Source: Flavobacteriaceae bacterium (lineage in GTDB: Bacteria > Bacteroidota > Bacteroidia > Flavobacteriales > Flavobacteriaceae). Taken from it: a stretch of 7,347 nt of DNA. The stretch lies in NCBI GenBank assembly GCA_002700405.1, contig PACY01000032.1, positions 9,377 through 16,723 on the forward strand, written 5' to 3'. Made by a program: the position numbers and the translations under genes. Below, piece by piece: positions 1 to 7,347 of the stretch (its first letter is position 1; the number at the start of each line of letters is the position of its first letter). The notes under the pieces were generated by a model. The model was not told where the DNA came from and made no database searches. It saw nothing but the letters and a program-made list of their open reading frames with translations.

Positions 1-362
1 AAGTTAAATGAATGATTTAGCTTGTCAATTTCTTGAAGAATATATATTAGACTTGATAAATTGTTTTCATAATATTTTAGCGGATTTTCTACACTCTCCC
101 CAACAGCTTTATATGCGGCAAAGTGTATAAGCCCTATAGCATCATTATGCTTTTTAAATAGTGATTTTACATCATCTTTATTTTTTAGATCAAGCTTTTC
201 AAAAATTGGTTTTGAATTAGAAATATCAGAAATTCCTTCTAATACATCAATTGTAGTATTGGATAGATTATCAACAAGCACCACTTGAAATTTATCTGAT
301 AGCTCAACAGCAGTATGTGAGCCTATATAGCCTAATCCTCCCGTTATAATAATTTTTTCCAT
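1..362 (-). CDS. galE: UDP-glucose 4-epimerase, N-terminal part (runs off left edge)
   Basis: GalE interconverts UDP-glucose and UDP-galactose in the cytoplasm, using a tightly bound NAD; it serves the Leland galactose pathway and supplies UDP-galactose for surface glycans. Reading the minus strand from the ATG at 362-360 gives 120 uninterrupted codons to the window edge, about one third of the usual ~340 residues. The start is a Rossmann fold: residues 7-16 read TGGLGYIGSH (GxxGxxG at G8, G11, G14), followed by beta2 ending in VDNLSN (D31, expected to contact the NAD adenine ribose). Residues 80-101 (HFAAYKAVGES...NPLKYYENN) are the segment characteristic of GalE within the extended SDR superfamily. 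The catalytic Ser/Tyr-x-x-x-Lys lies beyond the edge. The gene diverges from the polysaccharide-utilization genes, so it need not share their regulation. Another extended-SDR sugar epimerase is possible but less likely given the HFA-KAVGES match. Confidence 0.9.
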   Translation of the reverse strand, partial: MEKIIITGGLGYIGSHTAVELSDKFQVVLVDNLSNTTIDVLEGISDISNSKPIFEKLDLKNKDDVKSLFKKHNDAIGLIHFAAYKAVGESVENPLKYYENNLSSLIYILQEIDKLNHSFN

Positions 363-400
363 ATGAACTTGATAACCGATTAATCAGAGTTTTATTGCTT

Positions 401-408
401 CGAAGATA
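401..408 (-). promoter_or_regulatory. Candidate -7 element for galE
   Basis: On the minus strand this reads TATCTTCG, one base from the Bacteroidota -7 consensus TAnnTTTG, and lies about 40 bases upstream of the galE ATG. It follows a T-rich run. I see no convincing -33 TTG element at the expected distance upstream, so this is only a candidate. The element overlaps an 8-base palindrome, CTTCGAAG (398-405), which may be chance. Confidence 0.35.
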
Positions 409-434
409 CAAAAAAGAGAGCTCCATAATATTAC

Positions 435-444
435 ACTAATTAGT
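435..444. promoter_or_regulatory. 10-base perfect palindrome upstream of the operon -7 element
   Basis: ACTAATTAGT is a perfect palindrome lying 7 bases upstream of the TATATTTG element, that is, between the expected -33 and -7 boxes, where an operator could sit. The symmetry does not extend past the ten bases, and in such AT-rich DNA a palindrome of this size can occur by chance. No regulator gene (HTCS, AraC, LacI, GntR or SusR type) is in the window to pair with it. Confidence 0.2.
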
Positions 445-451
445 AATGTAT

Positions 452-459
452 TATATTTG
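452..459 (+). promoter_or_regulatory. Candidate -7 promoter element (TAnnTTTG) for the GH128-susCD-sulfatase operon
   Basis: The sequence TATATTTG is an exact match to the Bacteroidota sigma-A -7 consensus TAnnTTTG. It ends 29 bases before the ATG at 489, which would give a short leader of roughly 20-25 bases. The -33 region (around 430) has only a weak TTAC-like element. It is the only exact consensus match I noticed upstream of the four co-directional genes, and the small gaps between those genes leave little room for internal promoters. No Shine-Dalgarno sequence precedes the ATG, as is normal in this phylum. Confidence 0.5.
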
Positions 460-488
460 CTGAAAATAATTTACAAGCACTGTTGATT

Positions 489-1355
489 ATGCGGTTTTCA
501 CTCAAGATTATTTTAGTTTTTTTACTATTCTTTTCATGCTCTGAAGATAATGATGATTTTGACCCAATTACTCTAAATCTTAGTTATGAAGACCAGACCA
601 CTACAAAAAAGGGTGTTGCCTTTAGTTTGTCATCAATTGACAGCTGGGAATATAGGCTTAGTACTTTAAATGCTAAGTGGCACTATTCATGGAATTGGGA
701 ATTACAAGATAATTATCCAGATGATGTAGAATTTGTTCCTATGATTTGGGGTGCATCAAACGCCAATAATAGTATTACTAGTAATATTGAATCCTTAGTC
801 ACTAGTGGAGATATTACACACTTGCTTGGATTTAATGAGCCTGATCTTGAATCCCAGTCAAATATGACAGTAGATCAAGCAGTTGAATTATGGTCTAGAT
901 TAGAAGATACAGGGGCAGTATTAGGTAGTCCAGTAACAGCTGCTCCATTAAACAATTGGATGACAGATTTCATGATAAGAGCATCACAAGACAACCTTCA
1001 AGTAGATTTTGTTGCAGTACATTGGTATGGCCCACCAAATCCAACAAATTTTATAAACAAAATTAATGAGGTGTTTGATCAGTATCAGAAACCTATTTGG
1101 ATTACTGAATTTGCAGTGAGAGATCCAGATGCTACAACTATTGAAAATAATCAATATTCACCTGAACAAGTTTTAGAATTTATGGAAGCAGTATTGCCTG
1201 AATTAGAAGAGATGGAATTTATTCATAGATATGCTTGGTTTAACACATCTACTTCTAATCAGAACTATGCTAAGACGGCTACATCCGTAATAATTGACGA
1301 TGACAATCAAATTACACCATTAGGAGAATTTTATGCTAATTTCACTGAGGACTAG
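489..1355 (+). CDS. Surface lipoprotein glycoside hydrolase, GH128-like (Glyco_hydro_cc), putative endo-beta-1,3-glucanase
   Basis: Predicted to cleave beta-1,3-glucosidic bonds as an endo-acting, retaining enzyme on the outer membrane. The 288-residue product starts with a lipoprotein signal (RFSLKIILVFLLFFSC, lipidated Cys17). The next residues SEDNDD are acidic, like the Bacteroidota export signal that sends lipoproteins to the cell surface. The mature part is one (beta/alpha)8-type domain, about residues 40-285, with the hallmarks of the Glyco_hydro_cc / GH128 family: KKGVAFS (40-46), WHYSWNW (64-70), FVPMIWG (82-88), GFNEPD (114-119; E117 the probable acid/base), VAVHWYG (175-181) and WITEFAV (204-210; E207 the probable nucleophile), then RYAWF (247-251). 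Both catalytic Glu are present and no carbohydrate-binding module is attached. The ATG at 489 fits the signal peptide best; a TTG at 483 would add only two residues. The gene leads the operon, 9 bases before susC, which suggests that it makes the oligosaccharides the SusCD pair imports. Substrate is inferred from family only. Confidence 0.82.
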   Translation: MRFSLKIILVFLLFFSCSEDNDDFDPITLNLSYEDQTTTKKGVAFSLSSIDSWEYRLSTLNAKWHYSWNWELQDNYPDDVEFVPMIWGASNANNSITSNIESLVTSGDITHLLGFNEPDLESQSNMTVDQAVELWSRLEDTGAVLGSPVTAAPLNNWMTDFMIRASQDNLQVDFVAVHWYGPPNPTNFINKINEVFDQYQKPIWITEFAVRDPDATTIENNQYSPEQVLEFMEAVLPELEEMEFIHRYAWFNTSTSNQNYAKTATSVIIDDDNQITPLGEFYANFTED

Positions 1356-1364
1356 AAAAGATTA

Positions 1365-4300
1365 ATGATGAAATTTTATTTTAAATTATTTAAAGGTTTT
1401 AGTAAATCAAGAATACTATTTTTCTTATTCATGTTTAACTTCCTTTATGTTTTTTCACAAAACAATTCTGTGTCTGGAATAGTTGTTGACTCTAATGGTA
1501 TTCCTCTTCCAGGGGTTAATGTTTTAGTTAAAGGAATGAATATTGGCGCATCAACAGATTTTGATGGATATTATATTCTTGATAATCTTCCAGCTGATGT
1601 TAGTCAATTGGTTTTTTCTTCCATTGGAATGGCTACCCAAGAAATTTCAATTGATGGAAGAAATACTATTAATATAACGCTGATGGATGATCTTGTTAGT
1701 CTTGATGAAATTGTAGTTGTTGGTTACGGGGTGCAAAAGAAAAGTGATATAAATGGATCAGTGTCTGTTATAGATGTTGACAATGCTATGACACAACCAA
1801 CTTCTGATTTTTCAGAAATGCTTAGAGGACAGGCTGCAGGTGTAAGAATTACACAGAATTCTGCTAGACCAGGAGGTTCATCAAACATTGTAATTCGTGG
1901 AAGAAATTCAATATTAGGAGGTAATAGTCCGCTATTTGTTGTTGATGGTGTCCCAACTGACAATATTCAAGATTTAAATACTGGCGATATAGAGTCTATT
2001 GAAGTATTAAAAGATGCGTCATCACAAGCCATATATGGAGCAAGAGCATCAAATGGGGTTATTTTAGTTACCACAAAAAAAGCTAATGAAGGTAAACTAA
2101 AAGTTTCATTTAATTCTTTTGTTGCATCAGAAACCCTACAAAGAAACTTTGAATTATATAATCCTCCAGAATGGGTTCAGTTAAGAAGGGAGGCTTTTAG
2201 AACAGCAAATGATAATGGTCAGTATGAGTATGATGATTTTGTTTTTTCAGATTTACAGATTGATGTGATTCAAAATGGCAATTATGTAAACTGGGAGGAT
2301 CTTACAATGCAAGACGGCCAGGTCTTTAGCAATAACCTTAGTCTTAGAGGTGGGGATGCAAATACAAAAACATACATTAATTTAGGTTATTTTGATCATT
2401 CAGGTATTGTTCCAGGATCAAATTATAAAAGAGGTTCTATTAGAGCAAAACTAGACCAGAAGGTTAATGATAAATTTAATTTATCAGCCAATTTATACTT
2501 AACATCTAGAAAAGAAAATAAAGAATCAGGTTCATTAAATTGGACATTGTTGCCGCCAGTTGCAAAAGCTTTTGATGATGATGGGGAAATCCTTAGATAT
2601 CCTTTAGGTGATTTTCAGCTATATAATCCATTATGGAATTTAAGGGAGTATATTAATGATTTTGAATCTAATAAAATGAGTATAAATCTAATTGGAGAAT
2701 ATTCAATATCTGAATCTTTAAAATACAGAATGAACGCTTATGTCTACAGGAATAATGCATTTGAAGGAGAATATCTTACTAGCAAACATCAAGGAGGTGT
2801 TGCTAGCACAGGTAGAGCAACTATAATTAATTTCAGCAATAAAGAATATCTTATCGAAAATATTTTGACTTATGACAAGTCTTTTGATGAAGAAAATAAT
2901 ATGGATATAACATTAGTGCAAAGTATTAATGAGACAGCTTATTCATTTACAAGAACTAGAGCTACTGGATTTGCAACTGATTATTTAGGTTATAATGGTA
3001 TACAAGGAGCAGAAAATAATCTTCAAGTCCTTAGAAATGCAAATGAGAGAGCTATACTATCATTTATGGGTCGTCTTAGGTATAATTTAAAAGATCGTTA
3101 TCTACTAACTGCTACTGCTAGATATGATGGTTCTTCAGTTTTTAGTCAGAACAATAAATGGGGGTTTTTCCCATCATTTGCTTTAGGATGGAAGATACAT
3201 AAAGAGGATTTTTTAAATGAAAATCTTGATGTAAATGAATTAAAGCTTAGGGTAAGCTATGGTTCTGTTGGTAATCAAGCTATAAGTCCATATCAAACCT
3301 TAGGTATTGCCAATCAATATTTATATGTATTTGGCGGCGAGACAAATGTTGGATATTTGCCTGGTACTGATTTGCCAAACCCAAATCTAAGATGGGAAAC
3401 ATCCACGACATTAAATGCTGGCTTAGATTTCGGATTTTTTAAAAATACTTTAACGGGAAGTATTGAAGTGTATAATACAAAAACTACTGATTTATTGGTT
3501 AACAGAACAGTTGCAGGCTCATTAGGATATAATACGACTACTTATAATATTGGTGAGACTAAAAATTATGGAACAGAAATATTATTGTCTGGGGATATAA
3601 TAAGAAAAGAAGATTTAAGCTGGAATGTTACAGGAACATTTGCCAATAATAAGAATGAGATTATCGCATTGTATGGTGAAGTTGATGAGTTTGGAAATCT
3701 GATGGATGATGTATCTAGAGAAAGATTTATTGGTCATCCAATCAATGTCATATATCAGTATGCCTTTGATGGTATATGGCAAGTTGGAGATGATATAGCA
3801 AACTCACATATGCCTGATGCTCAGCCAGGTGATATAAGAGTAAGAGATGTTAGTGGGCCTAATGGAGTTCCAGACGGTGAGTTGACAGCTGATGATAAAA
3901 TAATTATTAATCAAGATCCAGATTGGTTCGGATCATTATCTTCTTCATTAAAATATAAAAATTTTGAGCTGTTTACAGATTTTTATTTTGTACAAGGAGC
4001 TAAGAAAACAAACAGTTATTTGGCAGCATATGAAGATGGAGGTACTTTGCAAGGAAATTATAATGGTATAAAGGTAGATTATTATACTCCTGAAAATCCA
4101 TCTAATTCTTACCCTAGGCCTAATAGAACAACGCCTTCATTTCTTTACGCTTTAGCTGTACAGGATGCCTCATTTATAAAACTTAGAACATTACAATTAT
4201 CTTATTATATGCCAGAATCTGTTCTGTCTTTTTTAAATTTAGATAGTTTTAAAATTTATGCATCGGCAACAAACTTAATTACTTTAACAGATTATAAATC

Positions 4301-4376
4301 ATATAATCCAGAGGTAAATCCAGGGGCTTATCCTGATGGTAGAGAAATTACATTTGGAATTAAATTAGATCTATAA
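1365..4376 (+). CDS. SusC/RagA-family TonB-dependent outer-membrane transporter
   Basis: Imports oligosaccharides across the outer membrane using proton-motive force passed through TonB-ExbBD, as the barrel under a SusD lid. The 1003 residues are a normal full length for the family. Order of parts: signal peptide, about 1-31 (hydrophobic FFLFMFNFLYVFS); carboxypeptidase-regulatory-like beta-sandwich, about 35-110 (SGIVVDSNGIPLPGVNVLVKG, DFDGYY); TonB-box-like DEIVVVGYG (114-122); plug, about 125-237, including the SusC signature region 191-227 (FVVDGVP, GDIESIEVLKDASSQAIYGARA); and a 22-strand barrel to the C-terminal FGIKLDL. An acidic loop near 828-844 (DVSGPNGVPDGELTADD) matches the Ca-binding-like loop common in SusC proteins. 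Two adjacent ATGs (1365, 1368) are both possible starts; no Shine-Dalgarno decides. It is followed after 5 bases by its susD partner. The barrel sequence alone does not reveal the substrate. Confidence 0.96.
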   Translation: MMKFYFKLFKGFSKSRILFFLFMFNFLYVFSQNNSVSGIVVDSNGIPLPGVNVLVKGMNIGASTDFDGYYILDNLPADVSQLVFSSIGMATQEISIDGRNTINITLMDDLVSLDEIVVVGYGVQKKSDINGSVSVIDVDNAMTQPTSDFSEMLRGQAAGVRITQNSARPGGSSNIVIRGRNSILGGNSPLFVVDGVPTDNIQDLNTGDIESIEVLKDASSQAIYGARASNGVILVTTKKANEGKLKVSFNSFVASETLQRNFELYNPPEWVQLRREAFRTANDNGQYEYDDFVFSDLQIDVIQNGNYVNWEDLTMQDGQVFSNNLSLRGGDANTKTYINLGYFDHSGIVPGSNYKRGSIRAKLDQKVNDKFNLSANLYLTSRKENKESGSLNWTLLPPVAKAFDDDGEILRYPLGDFQLYNPLWNLREYINDFESNKMSINLIGEYSISESLKYRMNAYVYRNNAFEGEYLTSKHQGGVASTGRATIINFSNKEYLIENILTYDKSFDEENNMDITLVQSINETAYSFTRTRATGFATDYLGYNGIQGAENNLQVLRNANERAILSFMGRLRYNLKDRYLLTATARYDGSSVFSQNNKWGFFPSFALGWKIHKEDFLNENLDVNELKLRVSYGSVGNQAISPYQTLGIANQYLYVFGGETNVGYLPGTDLPNPNLRWETSTTLNAGLDFGFFKNTLTGSIEVYNTKTTDLLVNRTVAGSLGYNTTTYNIGETKNYGTEILLSGDIIRKEDLSWNVTGTFANNKNEIIALYGEVDEFGNLMDDVSRERFIGHPINVIYQYAFDGIWQVGDDIANSHMPDAQPGDIRVRDVSGPNGVPDGELTADDKIIINQDPDWFGSLSSSLKYKNFELFTDFYFVQGAKKTNSYLAAYEDGGTLQGNYNGIKVDYYTPENPSNSYPRPNRTTPSFLYALAVQDASFIKLRTLQLSYYMPESVLSFLNLDSFKIYASATNLITLTDYKSYNPEVNPGAYPDGREITFGIKLDL

Positions 4377-4381
4377 ATATT

Positions 4382-5956
4382 ATGAATAAAAAATTTACAT
4401 ATAAAACTATTATATTTTTAATGATATGTGGATTATCATTTCAATCATGTGAAGACTTCTTAGATGAGGAATCATTAACTGATGTTTCATTGGATTTTGT
4501 TTATACGACTGAGGAAGGTTTAAATTCAGCTCTCGTAGGTTTATATCATTTAAATAGACTCCATCATAATAATACATCAAGCAATTCATTTAGAACATTG
4601 GTAATGCCTGTTAAATCAGATCTTGCTGTGGTTAGAACTGGAGAAATTGGTCTTTGGGCTTGGCTTAGATGGGGTGATTCTCCAATAGGTTATGAGGGCA
4701 CCTTATTGCACGGATACTGGAAACATTATTATAAAATAGTAGATCGATGTAATGCTATAATTCAAGGTGCAGAGCAGTCTGATTTAGATCAAGAAATTCT
4801 AGACAAGCTAATAGCAGAGGTAAAGACTATGAGGGCAAATGCTTACTTCACTTTATATAGAATGTTTAATAATATATATGTAAGAACAGAGCCTACATCT
4901 CCTGAAAATGCATTTATTAGAATTGAAGATAAATCTAGTGTTGAAGAAATTTTTAACTTACTTAAAGAGGACTTGGATTTTGCTATTGAGCATTTAGATT
5001 GGAATAGTGTTTCTTATGGAAGATTAACTAAAGGAACAGCTCATCATATTAGATCAAAAGTTGCCCTTTGGGAAGAAGATTGGCAGGCTGCAGCGGAAAA
5101 TGCTGATGCTGTAATTGAATCTGGATATCATTCACTTGTTCAAAATCTCCAAAATGTTTTTGATGGAATAAATGATCATTCTGAGACACTTTTTAATATT
5201 CAATTTGAAAGCGATATTGCAGGAGGTGGTAATCGAACATTGATTAATTGGAATTTCACTCCAAACTATGGATTAATTAATGGTGCAAAATATTCTCAAG
5301 ATATGGGAGGAAAAGGAGGAGGCTTTATTTTTCCAAATAATTACCTGCTAAGTTTATTTGACGAAGATGACCAAAGACTAGACAATACTTATTTTAGAAT
5401 GAAGTATTATTATAATGATCCAGACAATCTTCCAGCTGGAGTAAGTCTAGGAGATGAGATTGATATCTATCAACCAACTGGAAATACTCAGTCTTTCTAT
5501 TACCAAAGACTTCATCCAGGATGTTTAAAATTTACTCCACCTGCTGGTTTTGATCCAACAGTAGGTACTCAGTATGCTAACTACATTATTTATAGACTAG
5601 CAGAAACCTATTTAATTGGTTCTGAAGCCCATATGAGAATGAATGGGAATGGCGACGCCAAAGCCTTGCAATATATAAATGCCATTAGAAATAGGGCAGG
5701 TATTACTCCATTATCATATGTGGATCAAACAGAAATTTTAAATGAAAGAGCTAGAGAATTAGCATTCGAAGGACAGCGATGGTATACCTTAAAAAGAATG
5801 GGAATGCTATATAATCAGATTACATTATATGCTGGAGATGACGGTTATAAAGACGAGGCAAGAGATAATATGCAACTTCATTTTATCAACCTTCCTATTC
5901 CACAAGATGAATTAGATTTACTAGGCTCTAATTACCCACAGAATGATGGTTATTAA
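4382..5956 (+). CDS. SusD/RagB-family outer-membrane glycan-binding lipoprotein
   Basis: Partner of the SusC-like transporter encoded 5 bases upstream; it forms the hinged lid that captures oligosaccharides at the cell surface. The 524-residue product has a lipoprotein signal ending LSFQSC (lipidated Cys23), followed by EDFLDEE, the usual SusD beginning. The N-terminal SusD-like domain with TPR-type helices covers about 25-250 (YTTEEGLNSALVGLY at 41-55, VKTMRANAYFTLYRMF at 147-162, LTKGTAHHIRSKVALW at 215-230). The C-terminal SusD_RagB domain covers about 270-524 (YRLAETYLIGSEA at 404-416, INAIRNRAG at 432-440, ILNERARELAFEGQRWYTLKRMG at 452-474, INLPIPQDEL at 502-511). Length and domain order are normal, and nothing is missing. 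An unusually glycine-rich stretch (GGKGGG, 309-314) lies in the loop region where SusD proteins often vary with ligand. Aromatic residues for ligand binding cannot be assigned without a structure. Confidence 0.96.
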   Translation: MNKKFTYKTIIFLMICGLSFQSCEDFLDEESLTDVSLDFVYTTEEGLNSALVGLYHLNRLHHNNTSSNSFRTLVMPVKSDLAVVRTGEIGLWAWLRWGDSPIGYEGTLLHGYWKHYYKIVDRCNAIIQGAEQSDLDQEILDKLIAEVKTMRANAYFTLYRMFNNIYVRTEPTSPENAFIRIEDKSSVEEIFNLLKEDLDFAIEHLDWNSVSYGRLTKGTAHHIRSKVALWEEDWQAAAENADAVIESGYHSLVQNLQNVFDGINDHSETLFNIQFESDIAGGGNRTLINWNFTPNYGLINGAKYSQDMGGKGGGFIFPNNYLLSLFDEDDQRLDNTYFRMKYYYNDPDNLPAGVSLGDEIDIYQPTGNTQSFYYQRLHPGCLKFTPPAGFDPTVGTQYANYIIYRLAETYLIGSEAHMRMNGNGDAKALQYINAIRNRAGITPLSYVDQTEILNERARELAFEGQRWYTLKRMGMLYNQITLYAGDDGYKDEARDNMQLHFINLPIPQDELDLLGSNYPQNDGY

Positions 5957-5964
5957 TCATTTAT

Positions 5965-7347
5965 ATGAATAGAAAGTTTCTTTATTTATTTTTTACACTT
6001 TGTTTTTCAATTGCTTTTTCTCAATCTGACAAACCTAATATTATTTGGTTAGTATGCGAGGATCAATCTGTTGATTTTTTTCCTATGTATGGAGATCAAA
6101 CAGTTGATTTGCCTAATCTTGAATCTTTAGCTGATGATAGTATAATTTATGATAATATGCATGCGACCACCCCGGTCTGTGCACCTGCAAGAAGTGCTAT
6201 AATTACTGGTATGTATCCAACTACTTTAGGAACTCATAATATGAGAACTTATAATGAAGGTAGGGATACAAATCAACCCTCATTAGGTATTCCAAGTTAC
6301 TCCCCAAAATTTCCAAACTATATTTTGCCATTCACAAAATATCTTAGGGATCAAGGTTATTATTGCACTAACAATAATAAGCAAGACTATAATTTTAAAA
6401 TAAGCAATCAGGCATGGGATCAAACATGTAGGTATTGTTCAGGAAAACAAAAAGAAAATATACATTGGAGAAATAGGGGAAAAGATCAGCCATTTTTTGC
6501 TGTATTTAATTTTCAAATAACCCATGAAGCTCAAATTTGGTCTCAGGCAAAAAGTAAAATTTATGTAGATGAAAATAAAATAAAAGTTCCGCCATATTTT
6601 CCTGATAATCCTATTATCAGAAGAGATATGGCAATTAATTATAGTAATTTAATTAGAATGGATAAGGAAGTAGGTAAGCTTATTCAGGAGTTAAAAAATA
6701 AAGGCTTATATGAGAATTCTTATATATTCTTTTATAGCGATCATGGAGGTCCTTTCCCTAGACATAAAAGAGCTATTTATGAATCAGGAACAAAAGTCCC
6801 TTTTATGATTAAATTACCTAATTCAAAGCAAGCTGGAACTAGAGATGACAGGCTTTTAAGTTTTGTTGATTTAGCTCCTACAATTCTTGATATTGCAGGT
6901 CTTGATATTCCAGAATACATACAAGGTAAATCAATATTGGATAAAAAAATTGAAGAAAGAAAATATTTAATTTCAGCATCTGACAGGTTTGATGAGCATG
7001 TAGATAGAATTCGTTCTATTCAGACAAAAAAATATAAACTAATTGTAAATTTTGATACTTCAAAACCCCATGCATTGCCTGTTAGTTATAGAGAAAAAAT
7101 GCCTATGATGAGAAAAATGAATGAAATGTATTTTTCAGGTGAGCTTGACTCAATACAGCAGCTATGGTTTCAGACCCCTAAAAAAGAATTAGAATTTTAT
7201 GATCTTCAAGAAGATCCTTATGAAATAAATAATCTAATTGACGCCCCTGTTCATAATTACAAATCCTTAGTAAATCGATTCAGAAAAGCACTTGAAAAAT
7301 GGATTTATCAAACCAATGATTTAGGTAGAATTTCTGAAAAAGAGATC
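5965..7347 (+). CDS. Exported S1-family (formylglycine-dependent) sulfatase, C-terminus cut by window edge
   Basis: Hydrolyses sulfate esters (or N-sulfate) on a glycan, probably in the periplasm. Translation from the ATG at 5965 stays open for 461 codons to the edge; typical relatives are about 480-550 residues, so most of the protein is visible. Residues 1-19 look like a signal peptidase I signal (KFLYLFFTLCFSIAFS); no lipobox is seen. The sulfatase domain starts at KPNIIWLVCEDQS (23-35). The signature TPVCAPARSAIITGMYP (69-85) carries the C-x-P/A-x-R motif, with C72 the residue that must be converted to formylglycine and R76 its partner. FYSDHGGPFPRHKR (256-269) supplies D259/H260 for calcium and the active site, and K268 probably binds sulfate. 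LLSFVDLAPTILDIAGL (297-313) and EFYDLQEDPYEINNL (410-424) are standard C-terminal sulfatase segments. The CED start and SDHGGPFP motif resemble the heparan-N-sulfatase-like branch (around S1_8), which I call only tentatively. The gene follows susD by 8 bases and has the same reading direction. It needs a maturase (FGE or anSME) encoded elsewhere. Confidence 0.93.
   Translation, partial: MNRKFLYLFFTLCFSIAFSQSDKPNIIWLVCEDQSVDFFPMYGDQTVDLPNLESLADDSIIYDNMHATTPVCAPARSAIITGMYPTTLGTHNMRTYNEGRDTNQPSLGIPSYSPKFPNYILPFTKYLRDQGYYCTNNNKQDYNFKISNQAWDQTCRYCSGKQKENIHWRNRGKDQPFFAVFNFQITHEAQIWSQAKSKIYVDENKIKVPPYFPDNPIIRRDMAINYSNLIRMDKEVGKLIQELKNKGLYENSYIFFYSDHGGPFPRHKRAIYESGTKVPFMIKLPNSKQAGTRDDRLLSFVDLAPTILDIAGLDIPEYIQGKSILDKKIEERKYLISASDRFDEHVDRIRSIQTKKYKLIVNFDTSKPHALPVSYREKMPMMRKMNEMYFSGELDSIQQLWFQTPKKELEFYDLQEDPYEINNLIDAPVHNYKSLVNRFRKALEKWIYQTNDLGRISEKEI

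Noticed and set aside
378..385. GATTAATC palindrome in the galE leader as an operator
   Set aside because: It is only 8 bases with no extended symmetry, in AT-rich DNA where such palindromes are common; there is no partner site or regulator.
483..488. TTG at 483 as the start of the GH128-like gene
   Set aside because: It adds only two residues (M, I) ahead of the ATG at 489. The ATG gives a standard lipoprotein signal (MRFSLK then a hydrophobic core), and there is no ribosome binding site favouring the TTG.
1356..1364. Terminator or promoter in the gaps between the four rightward genes (also 4377-4381 and 5957-5964)
   Set aside because: The gaps are 9, 5 and 8 bases, too short for a hairpin terminator, and none holds a TAnnTTTG element. 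The genes are best read as one transcript.
1724..1963. 79-residue open frame on the minus strand inside the susC-like gene
   Set aside because: It lies wholly within the conserved plug-coding part of the transporter, has no recognisable motif or promoter, and is a shadow of the real reading frame.
7300..7347. Sulfatase as a truncated pseudogene
   Set aside because: The frame is intact to the last base of the window and all active-site motifs are present; the missing C-terminus is due to the window edge, not to a stop or frameshift.

Overview
The window is AT-rich and carries genes typical of Bacteroidota: a SusC-like TonB-dependent transporter, a SusD-like lipoprotein, acidic residues directly after lipoprotein cysteines, no Shine-Dalgarno sequences, and a TAnnTTTG-type promoter element. 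Base composition, gene families and the presence of a sulfatase suggest a member of the Flavobacteriia, plausibly marine. This assignment is an inference, because there is no rRNA or other taxonomic marker in the window.

Layout: (1) positions 1-362, minus strand, hold the N-terminal third of galE (UDP-glucose 4-epimerase), which runs off the left edge. (2) Positions 363-488 are a short divergent intergenic region with a good candidate promoter for the rightward genes and a weaker one for galE. (3) Positions 489-7347, plus strand, hold four tightly packed genes with gaps of 9, 5 and 8 bases and no terminator between them: a lipoprotein glycoside hydrolase of the GH128 / Glyco_hydro_cc type, a susC-like gene, a susD-like gene, and an S1-type (formylglycine) sulfatase that is still open at the right edge. 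The sulfatase has no stop codon inside the window, so its C-terminus is missing.

Together the rightward genes look like the start of a polysaccharide utilization locus (PUL). The proposed scheme is that the GH128-like lipoprotein cuts a beta-1,3-linked glycan at the cell surface, the SusD-like lipoprotein binds the oligosaccharides, the SusC-like porin imports them with TonB energy, and the sulfatase removes sulfate esters, probably in the periplasm. The most interesting point is the combination of a predicted beta-1,3-glucanase with a sulfatase in one transcription unit. The textbook GH128 substrates (laminarin, curdlan-type beta-1,3-glucans) are not sulfated, so the real target may be a sulfated beta-1,3-linked glycan or a mixed algal polysaccharide. 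No RNA genes, insertion sequences, CRISPR arrays, long repeats or clear terminators were seen.
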